Shown here one piece after another: positions 9,177 through 17,282 of a stretch of DNA of 41,539 nt. The position numbers were made by a program, and so were the translations under genes. Each line of letters opens with the position of its first letter. Positions within the stretch are counted from its first letter, which is position 1. This DNA is from an uncultured Prevotella sp. (GTDB lineage Bacteria > Bacteroidota > Bacteroidia > Bacteroidales > Bacteroidaceae), in assembly GCA_900314995.1 (NCBI GenBank), contig OMXK01000039.1, forward strand, positions 1-41,539, given 5' to 3'. The notes under the pieces were generated by a model that ran no database searches, had not been told where the DNA came from, and worked only from the letters and a program-made list of their open reading frames with translations.

Positions 9177-9905
9177 ATGATTGACATTAAGAATATTACG
9201 AAGAGTTTCGGCTCGCTGAAAGTCCTGAAAGGTATCGATCTGCACATCGACAAAGGAGAAGTCGTGAGCATTGTTGGCCCTAGCGGTGCCGGCAAGACGA
9301 CCTTGCTTCAGATTATTGGGACACTTGACCGTCCTGACAGTGGCGAAGTAATCGTTGACGGTATCGACACCAACAGATTATCGACCAAGAAACTCTCTGA
9401 CTTCCGTAACCAGCATATCGGTTTCGTGTTCCAGTTCCATCAGCTGTTGCCAGAATTTACAGCCATTGAGAACATCATGATTCCAGCCTATATTGCCGGA
9501 TTGTCTCAAAAACAGGCCAGAAAGCGGGCAGAAGAATTACTTGATTTCATGGGGCTGGCAGACCGTGCCACGCATAAGCCCAATGAACTGTCAGGCGGTG
9601 AGAAGCAACGTGTGGCAGTAGCCCGTGCACTCGTCAATAACCCTGCAGTTATCCTTGCAGACGAACCTTCAGGTTCATTGGACACGAAAAATAAGGAAGA
9701 ACTTCATCAGCTGTTTTTTGACCTTCGCGACAAGTTCGGACAGACTTTTGTTATTGTCACCCACGACGAAGGACTCGCCTCAATCACCGACCGCACCATC
9801 CATCTGCGTGACGGACTTATCGAAACACCTACCATTCCACAAATTCCAGAAGAAGAATGCTCACCCTTGGAGACTACAACACCCTCAGAATCGTCAAGTC
9901 TGTAG
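9177..9905 (+). CDS. lolD: Lipoprotein-releasing ABC transporter ATPase LolD-like, 242 aa
   Basis: This is an ABC ATPase of the LolD/MacB subgroup. Walker A GPSGAGKT is at residues 34-41, then Q-loop [13 protein letters not shown], signature [15 protein letters not shown], Walker [14 protein letters not shown] and the switch histidine VTHDE. LolD energises release of lipoproteins from the inner membrane to LolA; permease genes (lolC/E) are not adjacent. The last 25 or so residues (Pro/Glu/Ser/Thr-rich, ending PSESSSL) extend beyond the usual LolD end. They overlap the start of the next gene by 49 bp in another frame. Confidence 0.85.
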   Translation: MIDIKNITKSFGSLKVLKGIDLHIDKGEVVSIVGPSGAGKTTLLQIIGTLDRPDSGEVIVDGIDTNRLSTKKLSDFRNQHIGFVFQFHQLLPEFTAIENIMIPAYIAGLSQKQARKRAEELLDFMGLADRATHKPNELSGGEKQRVAVARALVNNPAVILADEPSGSLDTKNKEELHQLFFDLRDKFGQTFVIVTHDEGLASITDRTIHLRDGLIETPTIPQIPEEECSPLETTTPSESSSL

Positions 9906-10702
9906 ATTTCGGACTCTACCTCGACGGCGGAGACGAAGGAGAAATACTCCTTCCGCAGCGCTATGTAACGAAGAACATGCGTATCGGCGACGAGATAGAA
10001 GTGTTTATCTATCTCGATCAGGAAGAGCGTCCTGTGGCAACGACGGAGCATCCATACGCCAAGGTGGGCGAATTTGCTTGTCTAGAGGTGGCCTGGGTCA
10101 ACCAATACGGCGCTTTTCTGAAATGGGGCCTGATGAAAGACCTCTTCTGCCCCTTCCGTGAGCAGAAGAAACGTATGGAACAAGGGCAACACCATATTAT
10201 ATATATAAAGGTAGACGAAGACAGTTACCGATTAATGGCAACAGCCAAGGTCGAGAAATACCTCACCACCCCCACTGTGGACGAACTGCCATCCTTACAG
10301 CATGGCACCGAGGCCGACATTCTCGTGTGGCAGAAGACTGACCTAGGCTTCAAGGTCATCGTCAACAACCGTTATCAGGGACAGATCTACGACAATCAGA
10401 TCTTCCAGCCCCTGCATAGTGGCGACCGTCTGAAGGGCTACATCGACCACGTACGCCAGGACGGCAAACTCGACATCACCCTCCAGCAGAGTGGCCGCCA
10501 GCAAACCCTCGACTTTGCCGAGGTTCTGCTGCGCTACCTCTATGAGAACGACGGTTATTGTAACCTCGGCGACAAGTCGCCCGCCGAACTGATCTACGAT
10601 CGTTTCCAAGTTTCAAAGAAAGCCTACAAGAAAGCCATCGGCGATCTCTACAAACGTAGACTCATCACCATCGCCGACGATGGCATCAAATTAGCCAAAT
10701 AA
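9857..10702 (+). CDS. CvfB-like S1 RNA-binding protein, 281 aa
   Basis: The architecture matches the CvfB/YitL family: an N-terminal S1-like fold ([20 protein letters not shown], then LLPQRYV), two more S1-type repeats ([40 protein letters not shown]), and a C-terminal winged-helix segment ([20 protein letters not shown], then [11 protein letters not shown]). Family members bind RNA and affect virulence-gene expression in staphylococci; a role here is unknown. The ATG at 9857 overlaps lolD by 49 bp, which suggests translational coupling. The gene ends at a strong bidirectional terminator. Confidence 0.82.
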   Translation: MLTLGDYNTLRIVKSVDFGLYLDGGDEGEILLPQRYVTKNMRIGDEIEVFIYLDQEERPVATTEHPYAKVGEFACLEVAWVNQYGAFLKWGLMKDLFCPFREQKKRMEQGQHHIIYIKVDEDSYRLMATAKVEKYLTTPTVDELPSLQHGTEADILVWQKTDLGFKVIVNNRYQGQIYDNQIFQPLHSGDRLKGYIDHVRQDGKLDITLQQSGRQQTLDFAEVLLRYLYENDGYCNLGDKSPAELIYDRFQVSKKAYKKAIGDLYKRRLITIADDGIKLAK

Positions 10703-10732
10703 AAATCCTCGCCGATTTATGGCGAGGATTTT
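10702..10732. terminator. Bidirectional intrinsic terminator
   Basis: AAAATCCTCGCC pairs with GGCGAGGATTTT (12-bp stem, 7-nt loop) between the convergent cvfB-like and asnS genes. The A and T tracts on the two sides let it act in both directions. The left arm begins within the cvfB-like stop codon. Confidence 0.85.
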
Positions 10733-10738
10733 CCGTAT

Positions 10739-12178
10739 TTAGAACTCTGCGCTCTTCGGCGTTCTGGGGAACGGGATGACGTCGCGAATGTTCTGCATGC
10801 CTGTTACGAACAGGATGAGACGCTCGAAACCGAGACCGAAACCAGCATGAGGGCATGAACCCCACTTGCGGGTGTCGATATACCACCAAAGATGGGTCTG
10901 ATCCATCTCTCGGCGCTCAATCTCTGACATCAGCTTATCGTAGCTTTCCTCACGGACACTACCTCCGATGATTTCACCAATCTGCGGGAAGAGCACGTCG
11001 GTGCCCTGCATCGTAGGACCAGGGGCAACAGCGCCCTTGTAACCAACAGAACCGCCATCGGCAGTATCTGCATTCTGCTTCATGTAGAACGACTTGAAGG
11101 CACGTGGATAGTCGGTCATGATAACCGGCTTCTTAAAGTGTTCCTCTACCAGGTAGCGTTCATGCTCTGATGCCAGGTCGTCGCCCCAGTTGCAGGGGAA
11201 CTCAAACTTCTTACCGTTCTTGATAGCCTCTTGTAGGATATTGATACCCTCAGTGTATGGCAGACGAACGAAAGTATCCTTGAGTACGTCCTCCAGACGC
11301 TCGATAAGGGTCTTATCGATCATCTGGTTCAGGAACTGCAGGTCGTCCTTACAGTTGTCGAGTGCCCAGCGTACGCAATACTTGATAAAGTCCTCTTCAA
11401 GATCCATCAGCTCTTCCTGATCCAGGAAGGCTACCTCGGGCTCCACCATCCAGAACTCTGCCAAGTGGCGAGGCGTATTACTGTTCTCAGCACGGAAGGT
11501 GGGGCCGAAGGTATAGATGGCACCAAGAGCGGTAGCACCAAGTTCACCCTCAAGCTGACCAGATACGGTGAGCGATGTCTGCTCGCCGAAGAAGTCATCG
11601 TCGTAGATAATCTTCCCCTGCTCGTCCTTCTTCAGGTCGTAAAGGTTCTTGGTAGTTACCTGGAACATATTGCCTGCTCCCTCACAGTCGGATGCGGTGA
11701 TCAGCGGTGTGTGGAAATAGAAGAAACCATGCTCATGGAAATAGGTGTGGATAGCCATCGCCATGTTGTGGCGAATACGCATCACAGCACCAAAGGTATT
11801 GGTACGAAGACGCATGTGGGCATTCTTACGCATCACCTCGAAACTCTGTCCTTTCTTCTGCATGGGGTAGTCGTTGCCACAGAGGCCATATACCTCAAGT
11901 CTGGTAGCCTGAATCTCAGATGACTGACCAGCGCCCTGACTCTCAACCAGCGTACCCTCAGCACTGATGCAGGCACCAGTGGTGATATCCTTCAACACCT
12001 GCTCGTCGAACTTTGTCGGATCAACAACAATCTGCACATTCTTGATGGTAGATCCGTCATTGAGGGCAATAAAGTCGACAGCTTTAGAGCTACGGTGCGT
12101 GCGCACCCAGCCTTTCACACAGACTTCTTTACCGTAATCCGTGCTTTTCAGCACATCGATAATCTTTGTTCTTTTCAT
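10739..12178 (-). CDS. asnS: Asparaginyl-tRNA synthetase, 479 aa
   Basis: This class IIb synthetase charges tRNA-Asn with asparagine. It has an N-terminal OB-fold anticodon-binding domain ([20 protein letters not shown]). The class II catalytic core carries motif 2 as [20 protein letters not shown] and motif 3 as [15 protein letters not shown] near the C-terminus. The family is split from AspRS by the FRAE/EFWM context. It lies 31 bp behind rluB on the same strand, with purB further upstream, so the three may form one transcript ending at the 10702-10732 terminator. Confidence 0.97.
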   Translation of the reverse strand: MKRTKIIDVLKSTDYGKEVCVKGWVRTHRSSKAVDFIALNDGSTIKNVQIVVDPTKFDEQVLKDITTGACISAEGTLVESQGAGQSSEIQATRLEVYGLCGNDYPMQKKGQSFEVMRKNAHMRLRTNTFGAVMRIRHNMAMAIHTYFHEHGFFYFHTPLITASDCEGAGNMFQVTTKNLYDLKKDEQGKIIYDDDFFGEQTSLTVSGQLEGELGATALGAIYTFGPTFRAENSNTPRHLAEFWMVEPEVAFLDQEELMDLEEDFIKYCVRWALDNCKDDLQFLNQMIDKTLIERLEDVLKDTFVRLPYTEGINILQEAIKNGKKFEFPCNWGDDLASEHERYLVEEHFKKPVIMTDYPRAFKSFYMKQNADTADGGSVGYKGAVAPGPTMQGTDVLFPQIGEIIGGSVREESYDKLMSEIERREMDQTHLWWYIDTRKWGSCPHAGFGLGFERLILFVTGMQNIRDVIPFPRTPKSAEF

Positions 12179-12209
12179 TTTTCACTATTGATGTTTCACA
12201 TCTCTTCAC

Positions 12210-13565
12210 TTACTCGTAAGCTCCCATACGCAGACGGTCAACTTCCTCCTCAGTGAGGTAGCGCCAATCGCCACGCTTCAGGTTCTTCTTCGTCAGACCA
12301 GCAAACTGCACACGGTCAAGTTTCTGAACACGATAGCCAAGTGCCTCGAAAATACGACGTACGATGCGGTTCTTGCCACTGTGGATCTCGATACCTACCT
12401 GTTTCTTATCTGTGGGGCTGGCATACTGCACATCATCAGCCTTGATCTCACCATCTTCCAGCTGAACGCCATCAGCAATCTGCTGGAGGTCGTGAGCCGT
12501 CACATTCTTATCGAGGTAGACGTGATAGATCTTCTTCTTCAGATACTTCGGATGGGTGAGCTTAGAAGCCAGATCACCATCGTTGGTAAGAAGCAGTACA
12601 CCTGTCGTGTTACGGTCTAGACGGCCTACAGGATAAATACGCTCAGGACAAGCATTCTTCACCAGATCCATCACGGTCTTACGCTGCTGGGGATCATCAC
12701 TGGTGGTAACATAGTCCTTGGGCTTATTCAGCAATACATATACTTTCTTCTCGATCTTCACGGGCTGGTCGTGGAACTTCACCTCGTCGGTGCGGAGGAT
12801 CTTAGTACCGAGCTCGGTAACCACCTGTCCGTTAACGGTTACCACACCTGCCTGGATGAACTCATCAGCCTCACGACGGCTGCAGATACCTGCATTGGCC
12901 AGGAACTTATTCAAACGAAGCGGCTCGTTAGGATCATAATTTACTTCCTTATACTCGATACGCTTCTTCATGCTATACTTTGCATTCGGATCATAGTCGG
13001 CTGTGTGCTGACGTGGTCCTTTCTTATAGGGTGCTGATCCATAAGGTTTGCCATAGCCACCCTGCTGAGGACGGCCATAGCCACCCTGACGCTGCTGGTA
13101 GCCGCCCTGAGGACGCTGGCCATAGCCACCCTGCTGAGGACGGCCGAAACCACTCTGACGAGGTTGGTAACCACCCTCCTGACGTTGCTGACCATAGCCG
13201 CCCTGGCGCTGCTGATAGCCGCCCTGAGGACGCTGACCATAACCACCACCCTGTGGACGCTGGCCATAGCCGCTCTGGCGAGGCTGGTAACCACCCTGGC
13301 GAGGCTGATAGCCACCTTCATAACTATTGTTACGTGGACGATAGCCTCCACGCTGGGGAGCTGCACTCTGCAGACCAGCGCCAAAGCCTTCTGGACGGAA
13401 ACCGCCTTCATCATTGTCTTCACGGTGATAACTTGGGCGCTCATAGGCTGGACGCTGCCCTGTATGTATACGTGGACGAGGTGAACGTCCCTGCCTTACT
13501 TCTCTCTGAAAACCTTCCTGCTGTGTTGGTTCTTCCTGTTTCTTCTCGTTGTTCTCAAAATCCAT
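12210..13565 (-). CDS. rluB: Pseudouridine synthase RluB-type with long low-complexity N-terminus, 451 aa
   Basis: Residues from about 215 to the end form a normal RluB/RsuA enzyme. The S4 RNA-binding domain is LRLNKFLANAGICSRREADE. The catalytic motif is VGRLDRNTTGVLLLTNDGDL, with Asp as nucleophile, and the C-terminal part is IHSGKNRIVRRIFEALGYRV. It should modify 23S rRNA, probably at the RluB site. The first roughly 200 residues are a disordered Gly/Tyr/Gln/Arg/Pro region containing about a dozen 7-9 residue units such as GGYGQRPQ and GGYQPRQ. Extended RluB proteins are seen in Bacteroidetes. Start ATG at 13565; it lies between purB and asnS. Confidence 0.92.
   Translation of the reverse strand: MDFENNEKKQEEPTQQEGFQREVRQGRSPRPRIHTGQRPAYERPSYHREDNDEGGFRPEGFGAGLQSAAPQRGGYRPRNNSYEGGYQPRQGGYQPRQSGYGQRPQGGGYGQRPQGGYQQRQGGYGQQRQEGGYQPRQSGFGRPQQGGYGQRPQGGYQQRQGGYGRPQQGGYGKPYGSAPYKKGPRQHTADYDPNAKYSMKKRIEYKEVNYDPNEPLRLNKFLANAGICSRREADEFIQAGVVTVNGQVVTELGTKILRTDEVKFHDQPVKIEKKVYVLLNKPKDYVTTSDDPQQRKTVMDLVKNACPERIYPVGRLDRNTTGVLLLTNDGDLASKLTHPKYLKKKIYHVYLDKNVTAHDLQQIADGVQLEDGEIKADDVQYASPTDKKQVGIEIHSGKNRIVRRIFEALGYRVQKLDRVQFAGLTKKNLKRGDWRYLTEEEVDRLRMGAYE
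13030..13340 (-). repeat. Degenerate tandem repeat coding Gly/Gln/Arg/Tyr units in rluB
   Basis: About twelve imperfect 21-27 bp units of the type GGTGGCTATGGYCAGCG occur in tandem. They encode GGYGQRPQ-like segments. Length variation between strains by slippage is expected. Confidence 0.8.
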
Positions 13566-13629
13566 GTTAGTCTTCTTTAAAAATAAACAATTCTTTTACT
13601 TAAATACTTTATATATCACTTATGGTTGA

Positions 13630-14976
13630 TTATATGCCTGTATAAGTTGATGGTGTTATAGCCCTCAATTCTTCCTTCACATCCTCGCTTACCTCCAAGG
13701 TCTCTATGAAGTTACGGATCTTCTCACCTGTCAGTTTCTCATTGGTACGCGTCAATGCCTTCAGTGTCTCATAGGGATTCGGATATGCCTCCCTGCGAAG
13801 GATGGTCTGGATAGCCTCAGCTACTACAGCCCATGTATTATCAAGATCTGCCTGCAGCTTCTCTTCATTGAGAATCAGTTTGCGCAGACCTTTCAATGTG
13901 CTTTGGAAGGCGATGAGGGCATGGCCCATCGGAACACCGACGTTACGAAGCACCGTAGAGTCAGTGAGGTCACGCTGCAGACGGCTCACAGGCAGTTTGG
14001 CTGCCAGGAACTGCAAGACGGCATTAGCGATACCAAGGTTACCCTCGGAATTCTCATAGTCGATGGGGTTCACCTTGTGGGGCATCGCACTGCTACCTAC
14101 CTCGCCTGCCTTGATCTTCTGCTTGAAATAGTCCATTGAGATATACATCCAGAAATCACGGTCAAGATCAATGACGATGGTGTTTATACGGCGCATGGCA
14201 TCGAATATGGCGCCCAACCAGTCATAGTTTGAGATCTGGGTAGTATACTGTTCGCGTTCAAGACCAAGCTTTTCACTCACAAAGTTATTACCGAACTCAC
14301 GCCAATCATACTGTGGATAGGCCACATGATGGGCATTGAAATTACCCGTTGCACCACCGAACTTGGCAGTCATAGGGGTCTCCTTTAACGAGCGCAACTG
14401 TTCTTCCAGACGATAGACGTAGACCATCACCTCCTTACCCAGACGAGTCGGAGAAGCAGGCTGGCCATGTGTCTTAGCAAGCATCGGTATATTCTTCCAC
14501 TGCTCGGCATAGTCATTCAACTGTTCTATCAATTCTTCCAAAAGGGGATAATACACGTTTTCCAGCGCCTCTTTGATGGAAAGGGGTACACTGGTATTAT
14601 TAATATCCTGGGAAGTGAGTCCGAAATGAATAAACTCCTTGAATTGCTCAAACCCGCCCATGGCATCGAGTTTTTCCTTAATGAAATACTCTACAGCCTT
14701 AACGTCGTGATTGGTCACCTTTTCAATGTCCTTCACCCGCTGGGCATCAGCAGGTGTAAACTGGCGATAGATGTCACGGAGCTGGTCGAACAGTTTATGA
14801 TTGACTTGCTGTAATTGCGGCAGAGGCAACTCACAGAGCGTAATGAAATACTCTATTTCTACCCGCACCCTGTAACGGATGAGCGCATACTCCGAAAAGT
14901 ATTCTGCCAACGGTTCTGTTTTACTCCTATATCGGCCGTCAATAGGCGAGACAGCTGTCAATGCACTTAAATCCAT
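13630..14976 (-). CDS. purB: Adenylosuccinate lyase, 448 aa
   Basis: This fumarase/aspartase-superfamily enzyme acts twice in purine synthesis, cleaving SAICAR and adenylosuccinate to release fumarate. The signature loop GSSAMPHKVNPIDYENSEGN is present around residues 285-305. Other active-site segments are FGLTSQDINNTS and AKTHGQPASPTRLGK. Length is normal. It is first in the apparent purB-rluB-asnS run on the reverse strand. I see no strong TAnnTTTG box upstream. Confidence 0.96.
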   Translation of the reverse strand: MDLSALTAVSPIDGRYRSKTEPLAEYFSEYALIRYRVRVEIEYFITLCELPLPQLQQVNHKLFDQLRDIYRQFTPADAQRVKDIEKVTNHDVKAVEYFIKEKLDAMGGFEQFKEFIHFGLTSQDINNTSVPLSIKEALENVYYPLLEELIEQLNDYAEQWKNIPMLAKTHGQPASPTRLGKEVMVYVYRLEEQLRSLKETPMTAKFGGATGNFNAHHVAYPQYDWREFGNNFVSEKLGLEREQYTTQISNYDWLGAIFDAMRRINTIVIDLDRDFWMYISMDYFKQKIKAGEVGSSAMPHKVNPIDYENSEGNLGIANAVLQFLAAKLPVSRLQRDLTDSTVLRNVGVPMGHALIAFQSTLKGLRKLILNEEKLQADLDNTWAVVAEAIQTILRREAYPNPYETLKALTRTNEKLTGEKIRNFIETLEVSEDVKEELRAITPSTYTGI

Positions 14977-15013
14977 TTTATTACTATATCCTAAATCCTA
15001 AAATTACGTTCCT

Positions 15014-15063
15014 AAAAAACATTTTAACCCATTACCGCAACCTCGACGGCTGTGGGATGGGTT
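15014..15063 (-). terminator. Possible terminator behind tRNA-Val copy 1
   Basis: AACCCAT (15026-15032) pairs with ATGGGTT (15057-15063). A short inner CCG/CGG stem is also possible. On the reverse strand the hairpin is followed by TTAAAATGTTTTTT. The loop is large, so the call is moderate. Confidence 0.5.
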
Positions 15064-15077
15064 TCTCTTTTGTGTCG

Positions 15078-15152
15078 TGGGCGTTGACGGATTCGAACCG
15101 CCGACCCTCTGCTTGTAAGGCAGATGCTCTAAACCAGCTGAGCTAAACGCCC
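15078..15152 (-). tRNA. tRNA-Val(UAC), copy 1
   Basis: A full cloverleaf is visible on the reverse strand. The acceptor is GGGCGTT paired with AACGCCC, the D arm contains AGCTCAGCTGGTTTAGAGC, and the anticodon stem TCTGC/GCAGA encloses loop CTTACAA. The anticodon is UAC, which reads GUA valine codons. The T arm carries GGTTCGAATCC and the discriminator is A at 15078. CCA is not encoded (CGA follows). It is identical in sequence to copy 2 at 17114-17188. Confidence 0.97.
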
Positions 15153-15168
15153 TCCTCTTTTGCGGCTG

Positions 15169-15199
15169 CAAAGATAATGAGAAAAAATGAAACCGCAAA
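15169..15199 (-). promoter_or_regulatory. Promoter of tRNA-Val copy 1
   Basis: Reverse-strand minus-33 TTTG (15196-15199) and minus-7 TATCTTTG (15169-15176) are exactly 19 bp apart, a perfect Bacteroidetes consensus. The minus-33 box overlaps a terminator arm of the upstream gene. Confidence 0.85.
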
Positions 15200-15226
15200 A
15201 TTTCTTTGAGGAAAAATTGCGGTTTC
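15181..15226 (-). terminator. Intrinsic terminator of the paaK/ACT pair
   Basis: GAAACCGCAA (15189-15198) pairs perfectly with TTGCGGTTTC (15217-15226). On the reverse strand it is followed by ATTTTTTC. It begins 8 bp past the ACT-gene stop. Confidence 0.8.
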
Positions 15227-15233
15227 TCACATT

Positions 15234-15659
15234 TTATAACTGATAAAGGTCGCTGTCGGCCATTAACTCCACTTTCTTCTCTGCCAGGATACGCTCACAG
15301 GCCTCCAGGTCAGTAGGACGAATGACCACATGAGCCACATTGCCGTTAGCAAAAGAATACATGTATTCAATAAACACCCCGCTGTCGGAAAGATGCTTCA
15401 GTACAACAGACAGTGAGCCGCTGGTATTAGGACAGACAAAGCCGATCACATCAGTGATCTTAACGGCAAAGTGAGCCTCCTTCAATACCTTGTAAGCCTT
15501 TTCCGGATCTGACACAATACAGCGCAGGATACCAAAGTCACTGTTATCAGCAATACTCATGGCAGAAAGGTTGATGCCTGCAGCCCCAAGGGCCTCAGTT
15601 ACCTCGGTCAGTCGTCCTGACTTGTTCTCGAGGAATACGGATAGTTGTTTTGCTTTCAT
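15234..15659 (-). CDS. Tandem ACT-domain protein, 141 aa
   Basis: Two ACT domains are visible: residues 1-70 (KAKQLSVFLENKSGRLTEVT, then AGINLSAMSIAD) and 72-141 (GFVCPNTSGSLSVVLKHLSD, then GVFIEYMYSFA). ACT domains bind small ligands, usually amino acids. Stand-alone tandem-ACT proteins of this type commonly sit beside phenylacetate-CoA ligase and indolepyruvate oxidoreductase genes. Here paaK is 22 bp upstream on the same strand, so the two are probably co-transcribed. The aromatic amino-acid ligand is inference. The gene ends at the 15181-15226 terminator. Confidence 0.85.
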   Translation of the reverse strand: MKAKQLSVFLENKSGRLTEVTEALGAAGINLSAMSIADNSDFGILRCIVSDPEKAYKVLKEAHFAVKITDVIGFVCPNTSGSLSVVLKHLSDSGVFIEYMYSFANGNVAHVVIRPTDLEACERILAEKKVELMADSDLYQL

Positions 15660-15681
15660 ATTCTTTATCGTTTATTGGTTT

Positions 15682-16980
15682 TCAGAGTTGTCTCTTATCA
15701 ATCACTCGCTTAGCCTTGCCTTCAGAACGCTCGATGCCCTTAGGTTCGACAAGTTTCACCTTGAAGCCAAGGCCGATGACACTGCGGAGCTCTACCTCCA
15801 GTTTCTTCTGAAGACCAACCATCGTGCCCATATCGTCGGTGAAATATTCTTCCTTAACTTCCACCTTCAGCTCTGAGGTATCAGTATTGTTCACACGGTC
15901 AACGGTCAACAGGAAGTGAGGCTCATACTCAGGCAGTTTCAAGATAACATCCTCGATCTGCGACGGGAACACGTTCACACCACGGATAATCAGCATATCA
16001 TCGCAGCGGCCAAGGATGCGATCCATTCTTACTAACGTGCGCCCGCACGAACATTTATCATAGTGGAGGGCTGTCAGGTCATGGGTACGATAGCGCAACA
16101 GCGGCATACCTTCCTTTGTAAGGTGGGTGAATGTCAGTTCACCGAAAGAACCCTCAGGCAACGGCTCTCCTGTGTTCGGATCCAGGATCTCCGGATAGAA
16201 ATAGTCCTCATTGAGATGGGTACCATGCTGACACTCGCACTCATAGCCTACGCCAGGACCGGCAATCTCGGAGAGTCCGTAGATATCGTAAGCCTTGATA
16301 CCCAACGACTGTTCCAATTTCACGCGCATCTTTTCTGTCCACGGCTCTGCACCAAAGGCACCGATTTTCAGTTTGAACTCCTCACGCGGCCATTCACACT
16401 CCTGCATTGCCTCTCCCAGGAACATGGCATACGAAGGTGTGCAACACAGTATCGTCGTACCGAAGTCGTGCATCAGTGTCATCTGTTTCTGCGTATTACC
16501 CGAAGAGATAGGAATCACGGAAGCACCGATGTTTGTAGCTCCATCGTGGGCACCAAGGCCTCCAGTAAACAGACCATAACCATAAGCCACCTGGAAGATA
16601 TCATCCTTCGTGGCTCCATAGGCAGTAAAAGCACGTGAGATTGCCTCCGCCCACATCGAAAGATCCTTTCGGGTATAAAGCACGACTACAGGCTTTCCAG
16701 TGGTGCCTGAAGAAGCGTGGATACGCACAATCTGACTCATGGGGACAGCTGCAAGACCGAATGGATAGTTGTCACGCAAATCGAGCTTATTTGTAAACGG
16801 GAGCTTCACGATATCGTCAATACTCTTGATATCGCCCGGCTCAAGACCCATCTCCTGGAATTTCTTCCGGTAGAAAGGGGTGTTGTGATAAACATACTCC
16901 GCCATCTTAACCAGACGACGGCTCTGGATATCGCGAAGTTGTTCGCGATCCATGCACTCTACACTTTCATTCCAAATCAT
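15682..16980 (-). CDS. paaK: Phenylacetate-CoA ligase, 432 aa
   Basis: This adenylate-forming enzyme activates phenylacetate, or related aryl acetates, to the CoA thioester with ATP. The AMP-binding loop is SSGTTGKPVVVLYT; the acyl-adenylate motif is YGLSEIAGPGVGYEC; the hinge is GRCDDMLIIRGVNVFPSQIE. Length is normal. No ring-degradation paa genes are nearby. In anaerobic Bacteroidales this enzyme more likely works on aryl acids arising from aromatic amino-acid metabolism with indolepyruvate oxidoreductase, whose genes are not in the window. It is followed by an ACT-domain gene that may sense the amino acid. Confidence 0.93.
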   Translation of the reverse strand: MIWNESVECMDREQLRDIQSRRLVKMAEYVYHNTPFYRKKFQEMGLEPGDIKSIDDIVKLPFTNKLDLRDNYPFGLAAVPMSQIVRIHASSGTTGKPVVVLYTRKDLSMWAEAISRAFTAYGATKDDIFQVAYGYGLFTGGLGAHDGATNIGASVIPISSGNTQKQMTLMHDFGTTILCCTPSYAMFLGEAMQECEWPREEFKLKIGAFGAEPWTEKMRVKLEQSLGIKAYDIYGLSEIAGPGVGYECECQHGTHLNEDYFYPEILDPNTGEPLPEGSFGELTFTHLTKEGMPLLRYRTHDLTALHYDKCSCGRTLVRMDRILGRCDDMLIIRGVNVFPSQIEDVILKLPEYEPHFLLTVDRVNNTDTSELKVEVKEEYFTDDMGTMVGLQKKLEVELRSVIGLGFKVKLVEPKGIERSEGKAKRVIDKRQL

Positions 16981-17024
16981 AAGTACTACTTAGTTTTCAG
17001 TTCAATATTACTCGTTTTGCCCTG

Positions 17025-17056
17025 CAAAAGTAATACTTTTTTTTGGTTCTCCCAAA
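17025..17056 (-). promoter_or_regulatory. Promoter of paaK
   Basis: Reverse-strand minus-7 TACTTTTG (17025-17032) and minus-33 TTTG (17053-17056) are spaced 20 bp. The paaK ATG follows at 16980. Confidence 0.7.
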
Positions 17057-17075
17057 TATAATCCAAAATAATCAC

Positions 17076-17104
17076 AAAAAAAGGATGCGCAACACTGCAC
17101 ATCC
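17076..17104 (-). terminator. Intrinsic terminator of tRNA-Val copy 2
   Basis: On the reverse strand GGATGTGCA pairs with TGCGCATCC (9 bp including one G-U pair, loop GTGT) and is followed by seven T. It starts 7 nt past the tRNA CCA end. Confidence 0.85.
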
Positions 17105-17110
17105 CATTTC

Positions 17111-17188
17111 TGGTGGGCGTTGACGGATTCGAACCGCCGACCCTCTGCTTGTAAGGCAGATGCTCTAAACCAGCTGAGCTAAACGCCC
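17111..17188 (-). tRNA. tRNA-Val(UAC), copy 2
   Basis: The 75-nt body (17114-17188) is identical to copy 1, with anticodon UAC. Here the discriminator is followed by CCA (17111-17113) in the DNA, unlike copy 1; this may be chance. It has its own minus-7 box and terminator, so it is a single-gene transcription unit between mutL and paaK. Confidence 0.97.
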
Positions 17189-17206
17189 TTGTTTCGTAAG
17201 CGGGTG

Positions 17207-17214
17207 CAAAGGTA
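17207..17214 (-). promoter_or_regulatory. Minus-7 box TACCTTTG of tRNA-Val copy 2
   Basis: Reverse-strand TACCTTTG lies 18 bp before the tRNA 5' end. TTTG occurs at 17231-17234, but 16 bp is short for a minus-33 box. Confidence 0.6.
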
Positions 17215-17235
17215 CTGCAAATATCCAAAACAAAA

Positions 17236-17267
17236 GAAAATATCAACAAAAATCTGCCATTTGTTGA
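17236..17267 (-). terminator. Possible AT-rich terminator of mutL
   Basis: TCAACAAA (17243-17250) pairs with TTTGTTGA (17260-17267). On the reverse strand it is followed by TATTTTC. The stem is AT-rich, so strength is uncertain. Confidence 0.5.
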
Positions 17268-17282
17268 CATATTTTAACTTTC

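Noticed and set aside
13030-13340. Regular repeats resembling a CRISPR array
   Set aside because: Units are coding, imperfect and contiguous, without unique spacers; they encode the RluB low-complexity tail. No cas genes are present.
14961-15198. Short open frames across tRNA-Val copy 1 on both strands (and similar ones at copy 2)
   Set aside because: They run through the tRNA; the peptides (e.g. RAFSSAGLEHLPYKQRVGGS) are translation artefacts of tRNA sequence.
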